Positions 8,171 to 17,766 of a stretch of 30,777 nt of DNA are shown here, one piece after another. Under the pieces are notes generated by a model that saw only the letters and a program-made list of their open reading frames with translations, was not told the DNA's origin and did not search any database. The DNA comes from a virus: positions 1 through 30,777 of IMG/VR virus record IMGVR_UViG_3300006174_000005, one strand, 5' to 3'. A program made the translations under genes and the position numbers. Numbering within the stretch: position 1 is the stretch's first letter; each line of letters opens with the position of its first letter.

Positions 8171-11100
8171 CGCCTCATCTTCTTTGTTTGTTTGAGTCGC
8201 AGCTCGAGACGCCGTCTTTACGTTCTTCATAGGTCCTAATGCTGGTTTTCTGCCAGTAGACACAGCGTTTTGGCTCAAAGACGGAGCCGATAAACTCATT
8301 TGATTCGACAATATCGCTTGCGGTCTCATGCTCGCGTCAAGCGGTTGACCTGTGAATAGACTTAAGCCCATCCTGATATTGTAAGGAATGTTTTTACCAT
8401 CCGCGTGTCGATCAATCATCTCACTTTGAAGCTTGTTTGACGCGCTCTGATACCATGATGGGGATATCATCTTAACCAGGCTCACGTCTTTAGACGTAAG
8501 AGTTCCATCTTTTAAGTATTGAAGCGCCGTGAGATTATTCTCTGCTAAGTTGAGCGCCCTGGTATAGTCTCTCTTCTCACTCTCTGATGGCTCTCTCTCT
8601 GGATCAAGCGGACCAAGCGGTGCAGTCTTAGGTTTCAATTGCGCCAAAACCTGAGCCGCTCGAGTAGAGACAGCCGCGATAGATGTGTTATGACTAGGTG
8701 AATAATAACCTAGATCATTTTCAGCATGGATCACACTGCCTGGATTCTTGTTGATCTCATCTATGCGACTCTCTAACCTGTCTCGGTCTTCTTTCTTTGG
8801 CAATTGTATCCTAACGTCTTTACCGCTCAAGATGTCGCCCACAGCGTTGTTGAGATGAGTCTCGCCAGCAATAGAGTGAGCAGCAAACGTGACCAGAGCT
8901 TTAAATCCAGCAGCGCTGACAGGTTGCGCGCTATCTATGACCTTAGAAAGTGCCCACCGAACGGCTGACTTGTTCTGATTTTTAACGGACAAATCAAAGT
9001 GCTCTATGTATTTGTCCAATATGTTCTTTGTAATTGCTGGACCATATTTATCAACCGCGCTACCGATAGCAGCTCCAGCAGCGCCCCCGCCGATTGTATG
9101 CCCGCTAAGTGTGCCGATAGCACCACCTAGCATCCCGAATAAGTTCACATTACGAGAGCCGTTCATTGCGCCCTTAGTGAACGCTTGTTTTGTTCTAATG
9201 AGATCTAAAACCTCTGGAAGCGTTTTTCCCTCATGCTTTGGAAAACTCTCGAGTACTCGGTTTGGATCAATCTTGCCCCGCATTGCGGCTTCCATTTTCC
9301 CCTGAAGAGATGCTGGCGTAACTCCTTTGATCATTTCTTTTTCTTGCTTTGCTTTTAGAAGAGCTTCTCTGGCCTTTGCGACTTCTTGCGCTTGACTCGA
9401 GTTTGCTATCTCATTTTCAAGTAGCCTAGTCGTTTCAGGATCTCTCATTGAGTGAAGCACTTCAGCAAGTTGCTGAGCTTTCGCGCTCTGTTCTAGAGCT
9501 TCAAACCGAGTTGCTCTTGTTTGCTTGTTAGCGTAGGCGTCAAGAGTGTTTGTAAAATCATTGCCAGTATGAGCTTCTAACTTCTTAAGAAGCGGCATTT
9601 CATTTCTGTACTTGGCTTCACTTGTTAGTGAACTAATGGAACTCGTTGCACCTTCTTGAGTGCCGTACCGGTCTAATTGATTAAGTAGACCAGCTTTATC
9701 GGCAACCGATTTCATCATTTCTTCGTATTTCTCAGAAGAACCCTTTAACGTCTGATCCATGAGCCTTCTAATTTTTGTATAATAGTTGTTTAAACTATCA
9801 CCAAAAGAAGCTGCATTATTTGTAAAAGTTGTGCGCTCATCTAAACCTTGAATAATGGTTTTCAGCATTCCAGGTCTGACAATATCGCCATGTCGCTCTT
9901 GAAGATTTTCTGAAAACTTCTGAAGCGCTCCTGCTGCTTCTTGATTTCCTTTATCAAGAAGCTCTTCTTGCATCTGAGAAATGCCCTTGTAAAAAAGCTT
10001 CATGTTGATGTCTTTTTTTACATTAGACAGCTCTTCGCGTGCAGCGTAGGATTCGCCTAACATCTGTTCTCTGAGTTGCTTTACCGCCGTTGCAACATCA
10101 CCGGCTTTATCAAGAGCGTCTGATTTAAGCTTAACCTCAAGATCTGTCTTTGCATTAGAGAGTAAGTCGTTTGCTTTTGCCGCTGCATCTGCAGCACTAA
10201 ACTTTTGTTGTCTTAGTTGAAACGTGAGGTCATCTTTAAGCTTGTCCATCGCAGAGCTTGCCGACGCGAGATCCATTGCTTTGTCTTGAACCGCTTGATT
10301 TACTCGCTGAATATGATCTAAAGCGAAATCATAGACCTGATGAAGCTCTGGAGCCGCTGCAATCTCAGCTTGATTTGAGACGTAAGCGTTGATTTCTTTT
10401 TCTGGTACGCCACCTAGTATAGAAAGTACTTTTTTAGAAGTTCCAGCTAAAATACCACCGGCGTCGTTTTTAATGTCGTTTAGGTGCTGTTCAACCACCG
10501 GGCCTATCGTCGAGTTCCAGACTGGCTTCACTGCACCTAAGGGTGCTCCGATCACGCCCCCCATAACACCGCTTAGTCCAACGTTCATCGCAGCGCTTTG
10601 AAGCGTTTGATCTGGATCACCGGCTAAGAACCTTGCATTCTCATCCCCTGCTGACATGAGCGAAGATTCAACGCCCATTTTGATAACGCCAGCGCCCATG
10701 CTAGACATGATTCCAGCGCCTTCACCGCCAAGACCAAGAGCACCGGACGCACTCTCTCCGGCGTGAGATAGAATTGCGCCCTCACCTACTCCAGCGAGAC
10801 TCGAGAGAGCAAGACCACCGACTTGACCAGCTCCGTAATAGGGCGACTCTTGACGACGCAAAATGTCTTCGTTTTTAACGCCCATTCCTTGTTCAATAGG
10901 TACTGATAAACCAAACGTTGCAGCACTCGCGGCGCCTTCAAGCGCGGCTTTTGCTTTCTCTGTAGGTGCCTCGTTCTTAGACTCATTGAGCAACGACTTA
11001 ATCTGTGATGGAGTCGGTTGCTTATAGCCCTGTGAGATGAGTTGCTGCGCTTCTGTAAGTGGAGCGGTTACAGGGTTTCCCTGTGGATCGGTGAGCGCCA

Positions 11101-11191
11101 CATGATAAGCGCCAGACTGAAGACCAGACGTCGCCTGGTCTTGTGGTAAATCTTCATGAACCTGCGAATCTGGATTAAAGACTATTGTCAT
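8168..11191 (-). CDS. Large ejection/internal virion protein
   Basis: 1007 residues. After a disordered N-terminus it has a Gly/Ala-rich hydrophobic region (about 115-180, including GAGQVGGLALSSLAG), a long charged helical stretch with many coiled-coil heptads (about 280-660), and a second Gly-rich hydrophobic patch (near 684-725, GMLGGAIGT and GGGAAGAAIG), followed by a Pro/Ser-rich C-terminus. Membrane-compatible Gly patches flanking long helices fit proteins ejected with the DNA to span the cell envelope, such as T7 gp16 or P22 gp16 by role. No lysozyme or transglycosylase motif is evident. It is third of three coupled genes in the usual ejection-protein position and overlaps the preceding gene as ATGA. 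Function is inferred from order, size and composition. Confidence 0.75.
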   Translation of the reverse strand: MTIVFNPDSQVHEDLPQDQATSGLQSGAYHVALTDPQGNPVTAPLTEAQQLISQGYKQPTPSQIKSLLNESKNEAPTEKAKAALEGAASAATFGLSVPIEQGMGVKNEDILRRQESPYYGAGQVGGLALSSLAGVGEGAILSHAGESASGALGLGGEGAGIMSSMGAGVIKMGVESSLMSAGDENARFLAGDPDQTLQSAAMNVGLSGVMGGVIGAPLGAVKPVWNSTIGPVVEQHLNDIKNDAGGILAGTSKKVLSILGGVPEKEINAYVSNQAEIAAAPELHQVYDFALDHIQRVNQAVQDKAMDLASASSAMDKLKDDLTFQLRQQKFSAADAAAKANDLLSNAKTDLEVKLKSDALDKAGDVATAVKQLREQMLGESYAAREELSNVKKDINMKLFYKGISQMQEELLDKGNQEAAGALQKFSENLQERHGDIVRPGMLKTIIQGLDERTTFTNNAASFGDSLNNYYTKIRRLMDQTLKGSSEKYEEMMKSVADKAGLLNQLDRYGTQEGATSSISSLTSEAKYRNEMPLLKKLEAHTGNDFTNTLDAYANKQTRATRFEALEQSAKAQQLAEVLHSMRDPETTRLLENEIANSSQAQEVAKAREALLKAKQEKEMIKGVTPASLQGKMEAAMRGKIDPNRVLESFPKHEGKTLPEVLDLIRTKQAFTKGAMNGSRNVNLFGMLGGAIGTLSGHTIGGGAAGAAIGSAVDKYGPAITKNILDKYIEHFDLSVKNQNKSAVRWALSKVIDSAQPVSAAGFKALVTFAAHSIAGETHLNNAVGDILSGKDVRIQLPKKEDRDRLESRIDEINKNPGSVIHAENDLGYYSPSHNTSIAAVSTRAAQVLAQLKPKTAPLGPLDPEREPSESEKRDYTRALNLAENNLTALQYLKDGTLTSKDVSLVKMISPSWYQSASNKLQSEMIDRHADGKNIPYNIRMGLSLFTGQPLDASMRPQAILSNQMSLSAPSLSQNAVSTGRKPALGPMKNVKTASRAATQTNKEDEA

Positions 11192-12765
11192 TTGTTTCTC
11201 TGTGGGCTGAGTTGTGGAGTTGCTCCCATCTTAGGCAACTTAATCCCTATGCTATCTAGCGTGGGAGTCGAGACTCCAGACGCGTCCATGTATTGAGAAG
11301 CTGCAAGCTTTTGCATGTTTTTTGTGTGTTTGTCGTGTGTTAACCCTGATTTAAATGCATTGATCATGTCAATTGAAATTGGAGTCACGCGGCCTGCATT
11401 GTCTTTTACAAACTTATCAATCATAGGATTCCAGATCGCATCAATTTGGGCCTGAGATTGAATAGGATTCATCAATCTATTCTCTGGCGTATTAAGTTGA
11501 GCAACTTTATCCATAGAATCCAAGAGAAGCTTTTTGTTTGCGATGTGATTCTCATGAGCACCGATCTCTTTTAGAGCATTATTTTGAGTCTCTTGTGGGA
11601 TAATTCCAACGCGCCCCATTAGACCTACTTTCATCGCGGGGTCACCACCAGATACATGATTAAGAGAATCAAACACAGCCGCTTGTTGTCTCATGTTTCT
11701 TGCCTGAAGCTGCCAATTTGCAACTTGTTGCATACCCTCACCACCGGCGGCTGTACCTTGAGCTTTTGCAAGCGCTGAGCTGAGTTGATTTGAGTAGTTG
11801 TCTAAGATCCCAGCTCGAGTGAGAAGCTGCGCGCTCTGCATGTTCTTAGTCATGTTGTAGTGTGCGCTAAGGAGGTTCTCTTTCTTACCTAAGTTATCCT
11901 TTTGCGCTTGCATGTCTCTATCTATTTGAGAGTTCAAGTATGCAAGAGCAGGATTCCCCTGATGAGTCAATCCACCACCGATACCGCCTAAGATCAATCC
12001 GACAGCGGATGCAATCTTTCCAGGCACGCTTGCGTTCTCATAGAGATCATTTGGATTAATCTTTGCGTCCTTAACGTCTTGAGCAAGGTGTTGACCTTCA
12101 TTCTCATAGAGTTGACTTACGTCGTTGAAGTGAGCCTGCCAATTATTAAGAGCGTTTGACTTCTGCTGTTCAATGTTTGATTGAGCTGTCGCGGCTTGCT
12201 GTTTTGCAGCCGTGGTTTGCTCGATTCCTTTTTGACCTTCAGACAAGATAGAGCCAAGACCTGGGCCACCGATTTGCATAGGTGGAGCACTTGCCGGTTG
12301 TGGAGCTTGTGGGATCACAGGATTTGAAGAACCTGTGCTGGCTGGAGCCGTCTCTGCTGATGGTGTCACCGTTGTCTGACCGCCAGATGATGGTATGAGT
12401 GATTGCTGACCTGTCAGTGATGGTGGAATTGCCGACGCTGTTTGTGATGGAGTCGCGATCCAGTTCCAAACGTTTTTTAATCCTTGACCCAACTTCTCAG
12501 AGCCTGACTCAATCGCTGCCGGTGCAGCCTCAAGAGCTGCTTTTGCTCTTGCGTCGCTATTTTCCCAGAACGAGCTAGCTGGCGCTCTATCGGTTGACGT
12601 GTCTTCGACGGTCCCGTCAGGCGTACCATCAGCAAGCATCTTGATTGTCTCGTGAGCCTTGGGCGATAAACCGGCTTTTTCTACTTTGATAGATTTACCC
12701 TTAGGATGACCAATCGTGTAATGCTTATCGTCTTCACTCAGTAATGAGAAGTTCTTTAAGTTCAT
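11188..12765 (-). CDS. Internal virion / ejection protein
   Basis: 525 residues. Residues about 15-44 (HYTIGHPKGKSIKVEKAGLS) form a short basic motif that I recall near the start of other podovirus internal proteins. A Pro/Ser/Thr-rich linker (about 100-165) follows, then a Gln/Ala-rich helical region (about 175-235), a Gly-rich hydrophobic patch (IASAVGLILGGIGGGL, about 251-266) and further helices to the end. This matches the composition of the second protein in podovirus ejection trios. GAAGGAAAA precedes the ATG, which overlaps the previous stop as ATGA; its own TGA overlaps the next start the same way. No catalytic motif seen. Confidence 0.7.
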   Translation of the reverse strand: MNLKNFSLLSEDDKHYTIGHPKGKSIKVEKAGLSPKAHETIKMLADGTPDGTVEDTSTDRAPASSFWENSDARAKAALEAAPAAIESGSEKLGQGLKNVWNWIATPSQTASAIPPSLTGQQSLIPSSGGQTTVTPSAETAPASTGSSNPVIPQAPQPASAPPMQIGGPGLGSILSEGQKGIEQTTAAKQQAATAQSNIEQQKSNALNNWQAHFNDVSQLYENEGQHLAQDVKDAKINPNDLYENASVPGKIASAVGLILGGIGGGLTHQGNPALAYLNSQIDRDMQAQKDNLGKKENLLSAHYNMTKNMQSAQLLTRAGILDNYSNQLSSALAKAQGTAAGGEGMQQVANWQLQARNMRQQAAVFDSLNHVSGGDPAMKVGLMGRVGIIPQETQNNALKEIGAHENHIANKKLLLDSMDKVAQLNTPENRLMNPIQSQAQIDAIWNPMIDKFVKDNAGRVTPISIDMINAFKSGLTHDKHTKNMQKLAASQYMDASGVSTPTLDSIGIKLPKMGATPQLSPQRNK

Positions 12766-13895
12766 TTGTTTTTCCTTCCCTCTATCGTGCGACGAAGTGC
12801 TGCATGAAACTCACCTTCTGGAGACTTCTTATGCTTTGCAAGAGCTTTAGTGACAAACTTCATTGCTTCTTTCTCTGGATCCGCTGAGTTCATCACAGAT
12901 CTTGGAATCACGACTCCACCTTCGTCAAGCTCTGCAGAGACTTTATCGTTCTTGAGTGAGTCGCCAGACACTTCAGCTTTGCCCGGGATATTAACTCCGG
13001 CCTTCATCGGACTCTTTGCCCCATCCGCCACAGCTTTCGCCTCACTCGGTGGTAGATACTTCTCGCCCGGCGATACAAGTGCAGGGACTTTCCCACCGTG
13101 GGCCATTTTTTCTTTTATTCCGCTTTGCAGCGAAGCAGATCCAGCCGCATTTTTTGCTTGCATATTAGCTAAGAACCCATATGGGTCCATTCCTGGAGCG
13201 CCAGCGCTAGAAGTTGACATGTTTGATCCAACTCCGCCCAGAAACTTACCAGCCATAGACGACGCGCCTGGTCCAGTGCTTGTGGCAGGGCCACTCATGC
13301 TTGTATTGACACCAAGAGTCGGAGCTTGTTGAGCTTGACCCACAGAGCTACCAAATGAGGGAGCAACAAATCCACCATCGTCATAGGCTTGCACTACACC
13401 GCCGTGAGCAAGAGCGCTCTGAAGCGCTGCCCCTCCACCGCCGAGAATACCACCCACAATGCCTTGAGCTGCGCCTTGATTGCCTGCTCCGATACCGGCT
13501 TGAATAGCGCTTGCTTGATTAGCTGCGCCCATTTGCCCTTGTAGCAGGCCCCCGAGCATCCCTTGTGACGCAAGTTGTTGTTGAGCTTGTTGGATTCCAG
13601 CAGTGCTTGCAGCGTTCTGCTGAAGATTGGCGGCCGTATTACCCGCCATTCGAGCAGCAAGTCCTGGATTGAGTGCTCGGTTGCCAGCGTATGTGGCGGC
13701 CTGCTGCTGAGCAATGTTCTGAGAGTTCTGCAGGAACTGCTGCTGCGCAGGGTTTGGCCCACCGCCAGCCGCTTGCGCTTGTAGTATTCCAGCAAGTTGA
13801 GAGGATTGATCTTGATAGCCTTGAATGTTCTGACTAGGCGTCTGCGTACTCACTTGATTGTTTGTGCCTAATGCGCCTGATAGAAAATTTCCCAT
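12762..13895 (-). CDS. Ejection-type virion protein with Gln/Ala helix and PGEKYLPP module
   Basis: 377 residues. Residues 20-130 are Gln/Ala/Gly-rich and probably helical, as in small podovirus ejection proteins (P22 gp7/gp20 type). AHGG occurs at 163-166 and MAHGG at 264-268. The C-terminal third, from GGKVPALVSPGEKYLPP (267-283) to a Gly-Gly-Val-Val-Ile-Pro-Arg-Ser segment, is a module I recall as recurrent in uncultured phage virion proteins; its role is not known to me. GGAGG 5 bases before ATG gives a strong start, one base after the GNAT-like gene. Probably the first ejected protein. The AHGG motif is shared with the 204-residue protein at the operon's end. Confidence 0.75.
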   Translation of the reverse strand: MGNFLSGALGTNNQVSTQTPSQNIQGYQDQSSQLAGILQAQAAGGGPNPAQQQFLQNSQNIAQQQAATYAGNRALNPGLAARMAGNTAANLQQNAASTAGIQQAQQQLASQGMLGGLLQGQMGAANQASAIQAGIGAGNQGAAQGIVGGILGGGGAALQSALAHGGVVQAYDDGGFVAPSFGSSVGQAQQAPTLGVNTSMSGPATSTGPGASSMAGKFLGGVGSNMSTSSAGAPGMDPYGFLANMQAKNAAGSASLQSGIKEKMAHGGKVPALVSPGEKYLPPSEAKAVADGAKSPMKAGVNIPGKAEVSGDSLKNDKVSAELDEGGVVIPRSVMNSADPEKEAMKFVTKALAKHKKSPEGEFHAALRRTIEGRKNK

Positions 13896-14264
13896 TTAAA
13901 CCTCCGCAACCAAGGACTCGAATTGTCCTTGGCTATTGAATCCATTTGCAATCGCAAGCCTAGCGATTGAGTTCTTTTGAGTAGTACATAACACTCGCGT
14001 CATGCCTTCTTTGGCCGCAATTTCTAATAAGCCTTGAGTGATTTCGTCTAATGCTCGCCCAGATTGCATGAAACTACAATCTGGATTTGAAACATAAAAG
14101 TCAATTATCCCCATGTTGGTGTCGGTCTTGATCAAGAAACCAGCCGCGATGCTGTCCTCAATTAATCCAATGAACGGTAGATCGCTTCTAAGAGGAGCGC
14201 TCATTCCACGCTTTTTGAACCAGAAAGATATCGTCTCATAATCTGAGATCTTATAAGTTCTCAT
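13896..14264 (-). CDS. GNAT-like acetyltransferase fold protein
   Basis: 122 residues. The order is beta (AAGFLI), beta (IIDFYVSNP), a long helix (RALDEITQGLLEIAAKEG), beta (RVLCTTQ), then IARLAIANGF, which is the C-terminal half of a GNAT N-acetyltransferase fold. The acetyl-CoA pyrophosphate loop normally reads R/Q-x-x-G-x-G/A; here SGRA at about 68-71 is at most a degenerate form, so activity is uncertain. Small GNAT-like proteins occur among podovirus structural genes, and a protein-modifying or purely structural role is possible. It overlaps the hub gene as ATGA and ends one base before the 377-residue ejection gene. Confidence 0.7.
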   Translation of the reverse strand: MRTYKISDYETISFWFKKRGMSAPLRSDLPFIGLIEDSIAAGFLIKTDTNMGIIDFYVSNPDCSFMQSGRALDEITQGLLEIAAKEGMTRVLCTTQKNSIARLAIANGFNSQGQFESLVAEV

Positions 14265-17200
14265 CCGACGCTTCCTTGTGGTGCGAGCTTGTTCGTGCCC
14301 TTTTTGACCGCAGCTACAAAGGACATATTAGAGAGATCAATGTACTCGCCTGATACACCGGTCGTTGTCTCTGCTATTGTGAGCTGGATTGTTCCGCACT
14401 TTTGTTGTGAGAAGAAATTTCTATACTGAAACTTTCCGCTACTGTTAACAGCACCAAAAGTGTAAACAACAGCGTTACCAGTATTGTTCCCGAAATCATA
14501 AGAAGCAGTAATTGATAAGCCATGGCTCGAATTAGATCCATTCGTGTAGTCTCCTAACGGTAGAATCCATTTAACTCGCTCAAAACCTTGTACTGAAGAT
14601 AGCGCCATCCACGTTGTTGTCATGGATAGATTAAACGCGGTTGCATTGTCTAAGAATGAGCTTGTGTCTTCTGTGTAGATTGATCCATCTGTTCTCACAT
14701 AAGAGTAAGTATTATTCCAGTTACAAGCTGAATAACCTTGATGATTAGTAAACGAAGACCATTGATTAAAGAAATAATCATAGAGCAATGATGAACCACT
14801 TGAAGTCAAAAATCTAATCTGATTCTTTGTAGGCACAATAAAAGCCGATTGAATATCTTGAGAGTTAAACGCTTCAACCTCTGCTCCGATGTAAACTGTT
14901 TGAACTCCGCGCGAGAGCATGTAAATGCCCTTGTTTGTTCTGTAGATGATACCTTCTGGAAACGACACGACCGATTTGCTATTAGTGCAGCCGCTACCTG
15001 ATGGAATAAACTGAAAGTTTGTTATGGTTGATCCAGTTCCCGCGTCGTTTGCTCCGTCGCCGATAAAGAATCCAACACCGTTTTGCTTTAAGATGATTGT
15101 TTTTTCATCCATTGGAGCAACGCCAGTGATTGCTCCTGCTTTTGAATCAATCACAAGCTCGAGTTGCCCGGTGCTAAACGATATACCAGTGCCTTGAGAA
15201 GCTGTTTTTGAGTAGTCTATGTTAGATTCTGGATTCTCTGAGTCAATCGCCCACAGTCTGTTATTGTTTGTCCAAAGAATCATCGAAGGAGGAGGAGCAA
15301 TATTCTCAAGAATCGTGTTTGCTTCTGTGTAAAGAGTTGGTCCGCCTTGTACTGTAGATGTTTGCACTTGATCAATGAGTGTAAGAGTTTGACCACCAGC
15401 AGAAGCGGGGATATTTGATAGTGAACCGATCAAGTAAGCAATATTGCCACCGTAGTTACTATCTGAGCGCCACACATTGATTGAGATGTTCTTTTTTTGA
15501 GTTACTTCAAATATCTGTATCTGAAGCGTTACTGCGCTTGTGCTTCCGAGCACACAAGTTGTTCCGATTGAAGGAGCCGACTCATAAAGATTTCCGTTAG
15601 CGTCAAACCATCGGTAGGTCACATAATAAACATAGGTTCCAGGTGGAACTACGCCACCACCGCCAGCCGATGATCTTGCGTAAATAATGTCTGGATCAAT
15701 CGTGAAACCAAGCTCACAGGTGTATGCGCCGTCATACATTGCAACGATTCCACCATTCAAGCAAAGAGTGTCTTGCTGTGTTACGTTTTGAAATGCGTCT
15801 ATGCTGTTAAAATTAAAGCTTACGTTCGCCACACCGTAGTAGCATCCGACAGATACAGAAACAGGATAAGCACTTGCTGCAGAACCGCCAGATAAAACAA
15901 GCGGAATCGTTGACGTTACATACCCACAACCAAACGAGTATAAGTTTGATGAAACAAGCTGAAGAGAGTTCAAAAATCCTGGAAACCTAGTTCCAATAAA
16001 CACAGGTGTTCCAGGAGTAGGACCAGTCGTGTTGTATCCTGGAGTATAGATGCCTTCTGCTGAGTCTTGATTAAACTTTGCTACGGCAACAACATTGGTT
16101 GAGGTTACGGAGCTTAAGTCCGCAAGAAACGCGGTCGGTGTATATGACGACAAGTTAATCATCGGCATATAGTTCGTGGAGTTAATTGTTATTGGTCTAC
16201 CGTAGATCTCAACGTTTGAAATCGTGTTGCTTCCAATTGCAAAAGTACCGTCATTCTTAACAAGAACATTCTTGATAAAAGGACTCAGCGGTTGCGTTGT
16301 AGGAGACGCCGATATTGTGGCGTATTGAGAGTAATATAGGTTCTGATAATTTGTAACGCTATTGATTGCGGCGATCTGACTTGGATTCGAAAGTGTATTT
16401 GTAATTAACGTCTTTGCAAGAACCACGGACAGTGAGCTGCTATAAATGGCGTAGTAAAGACTGGTTCCAGCGTTGACCCAATAGACCCAGAGATTACCAG
16501 AGCCGTCAATTAGTGAGGTCACTGGAGTTACAGTTCCGGACGCGTTTGCAAGCGCTGCGCTTGTAACAAAACCACCGCTTGTATTGATTTGATAGACTGT
16601 CAGGTTAGGTTGCTGAGCCACAGTGACAAAAGCGCCAGTTGATATTGTTGCAATGTCATATACGAATGGAAACTGTGACGCCGCAACCGTTGTCACAGCA
16701 GCACACGAGCCGATGGTGACAGATCCACCGACAGAAACACCAGAGCCTGACACCGTAACAACAACCATGATCAAGTTGTTGCTTGTGTTGATACCAAACA
16801 CAGCAAACGTAGAGGTACCAAGCTGAGCAGCTTTAGAGAAACCCTGAAAGTTTGCAATCTGAACAGTGTCACATAGGTGCTGGCCGGTTTGATTGTCTAT
16901 AACAGTAATATACGTCGCATTGTTACCGTTATTGCTTCTCCAGCCATAAGATATGGGTTGAGGATTTGTATTAAAAGCAGAGGACTGAGTATTGAGGTAA
17001 ATATCAAACGCATAGAGCGTGTAGTTACCAATCGTAACAGAGCTAGAGTTTGCAGGTGCAACGCTGTAAGAGTTAAAGTAACCGTCTTGAACGCTCAAGA
17101 CGTTCCCGTTAATGATCTGACGTGATACAGCGATTGATGCGTATTCGCCGCGATCCTCCCAACCGGACAAGCTTTTTGAATAGCTATAGAGTCTGTTTGA

Positions 17201-17455
17201 ACCGAGCGCACCTCTCGCAGCACATATGTACTCGCTCTTATAAGACGCGATCATTGTTGGGCTTGATATTGTAGTTCCACCTAGTTCGGTGAGAGAGAAC
17301 GAGTCATAGCCGTTTCGTTTGGTGATGCGTTTATTGTTTGTAAATATTCCGTTCTGCAAAACCGGAAACTTACTCGCAATGACCATCTTTGGATCTGTCT
17401 TTGTGTCGAGACCTTGACCAAAATCAATTGATACAACTTGATCTTGTAATGGCAT
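14261..17455 (-). CDS. Tail hub/nozzle protein (P22 gp10 / T7 gp12-like by position)
   Basis: 1064 residues from the ATG at 17455, which overlaps the previous stop as TAATG; an ATG at 17482 would add nine residues and overlap the upstream gene further. The N-terminal motif DFGQGLDTKTDPKMV, then PVLQNG and KRNGY, matches the opening I associate with podovirus packaged-DNA stabilisation or nozzle proteins (P22 gp10 begins similarly). The rest is beta-rich with repeated strand-turn units, including YYVTYRWFDANGNLYES and SSLLYDYFFNQWSS, consistent with a propeller-like hub. It attaches below the adaptor and closes the head. Gene order adaptor, small protein, hub, ejection proteins agrees. Confidence 0.82.
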   Translation of the reverse strand: MPLQDQVVSIDFGQGLDTKTDPKMVIASKFPVLQNGIFTNNKRITKRNGYDSFSLTELGGTTISSPTMIASYKSEYICAARGALGSNRLYSYSKSLSGWEDRGEYASIAVSRQIINGNVLSVQDGYFNSYSVAPANSSSVTIGNYTLYAFDIYLNTQSSAFNTNPQPISYGWRSNNGNNATYITVIDNQTGQHLCDTVQIANFQGFSKAAQLGTSTFAVFGINTSNNLIMVVVTVSGSGVSVGGSVTIGSCAAVTTVAASQFPFVYDIATISTGAFVTVAQQPNLTVYQINTSGGFVTSAALANASGTVTPVTSLIDGSGNLWVYWVNAGTSLYYAIYSSSLSVVLAKTLITNTLSNPSQIAAINSVTNYQNLYYSQYATISASPTTQPLSPFIKNVLVKNDGTFAIGSNTISNVEIYGRPITINSTNYMPMINLSSYTPTAFLADLSSVTSTNVVAVAKFNQDSAEGIYTPGYNTTGPTPGTPVFIGTRFPGFLNSLQLVSSNLYSFGCGYVTSTIPLVLSGGSAASAYPVSVSVGCYYGVANVSFNFNSIDAFQNVTQQDTLCLNGGIVAMYDGAYTCELGFTIDPDIIYARSSAGGGGVVPPGTYVYYVTYRWFDANGNLYESAPSIGTTCVLGSTSAVTLQIQIFEVTQKKNISINVWRSDSNYGGNIAYLIGSLSNIPASAGGQTLTLIDQVQTSTVQGGPTLYTEANTILENIAPPPSMILWTNNNRLWAIDSENPESNIDYSKTASQGTGISFSTGQLELVIDSKAGAITGVAPMDEKTIILKQNGVGFFIGDGANDAGTGSTITNFQFIPSGSGCTNSKSVVSFPEGIIYRTNKGIYMLSRGVQTVYIGAEVEAFNSQDIQSAFIVPTKNQIRFLTSSGSSLLYDYFFNQWSSFTNHQGYSACNWNNTYSYVRTDGSIYTEDTSSFLDNATAFNLSMTTTWMALSSVQGFERVKWILPLGDYTNGSNSSHGLSITASYDFGNNTGNAVVYTFGAVNSSGKFQYRNFFSQQKCGTIQLTIAETTTGVSGEYIDLSNMSFVAAVKKGTNKLAPQGSVG

Positions 17456-17766
17456 TATCCTAGATACAGCGAGATCACGCACGCCGTCCCCGCTTGTAGT
17501 GTAATGGTTGTATCACTCCAGGCTGTTCTCCATACGCTAGTGTTCGTATTTTGGTCTGTAATGACCCAGATCTTAGGAGTACGACCGAACGAATGATTGA
17601 TTGAAGTAGCAGATGTGCCAACATTAACAGAGGTGAGTTGAACACCTCCTATGAACGGGCTTGACGCAATCGAGTTATTCACTGAGTTGAGAGAGCTTCC
17701 AATGTTGGATTGAACTCTATTGAGGTCTTGATTACCAGTAATGATGGTTTGAAGATTAGTAGCCAT
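17455..17766 (-). CDS. Small virion protein between adaptor and hub
   Basis: 103 residues. An N-terminal helix with heptads (residues 5-35, NRVQSNIGSSLNSVNNS) precedes a small beta domain (about 40-103) with SINHSFGRTPKIWVITDQN and a Trp-rich turn. This helix-then-beta layout occurs in small tail appendage or tip proteins of podoviruses. Start and stop overlap the flanking genes by one base each, so it is translationally coupled to adaptor and hub. Possibly a tail-tip or fibre-adaptor protein; no family recognised. Confidence 0.7.
   Translation of the reverse strand: MATNLQTIITGNQDLNRVQSNIGSSLNSVNNSIASSPFIGGVQLTSVNVGTSATSINHSFGRTPKIWVITDQNTNTSVWRTAWSDTTITLQAGTACVISLYLG

Noticed and set aside
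12850-13332. 160-residue plus-strand open frame
   Set aside because: Lies wholly inside the ejection-type gene with strong start and conserved modules; Ser/Ala/Pro/Phe-rich composition is typical of an antisense shadow.
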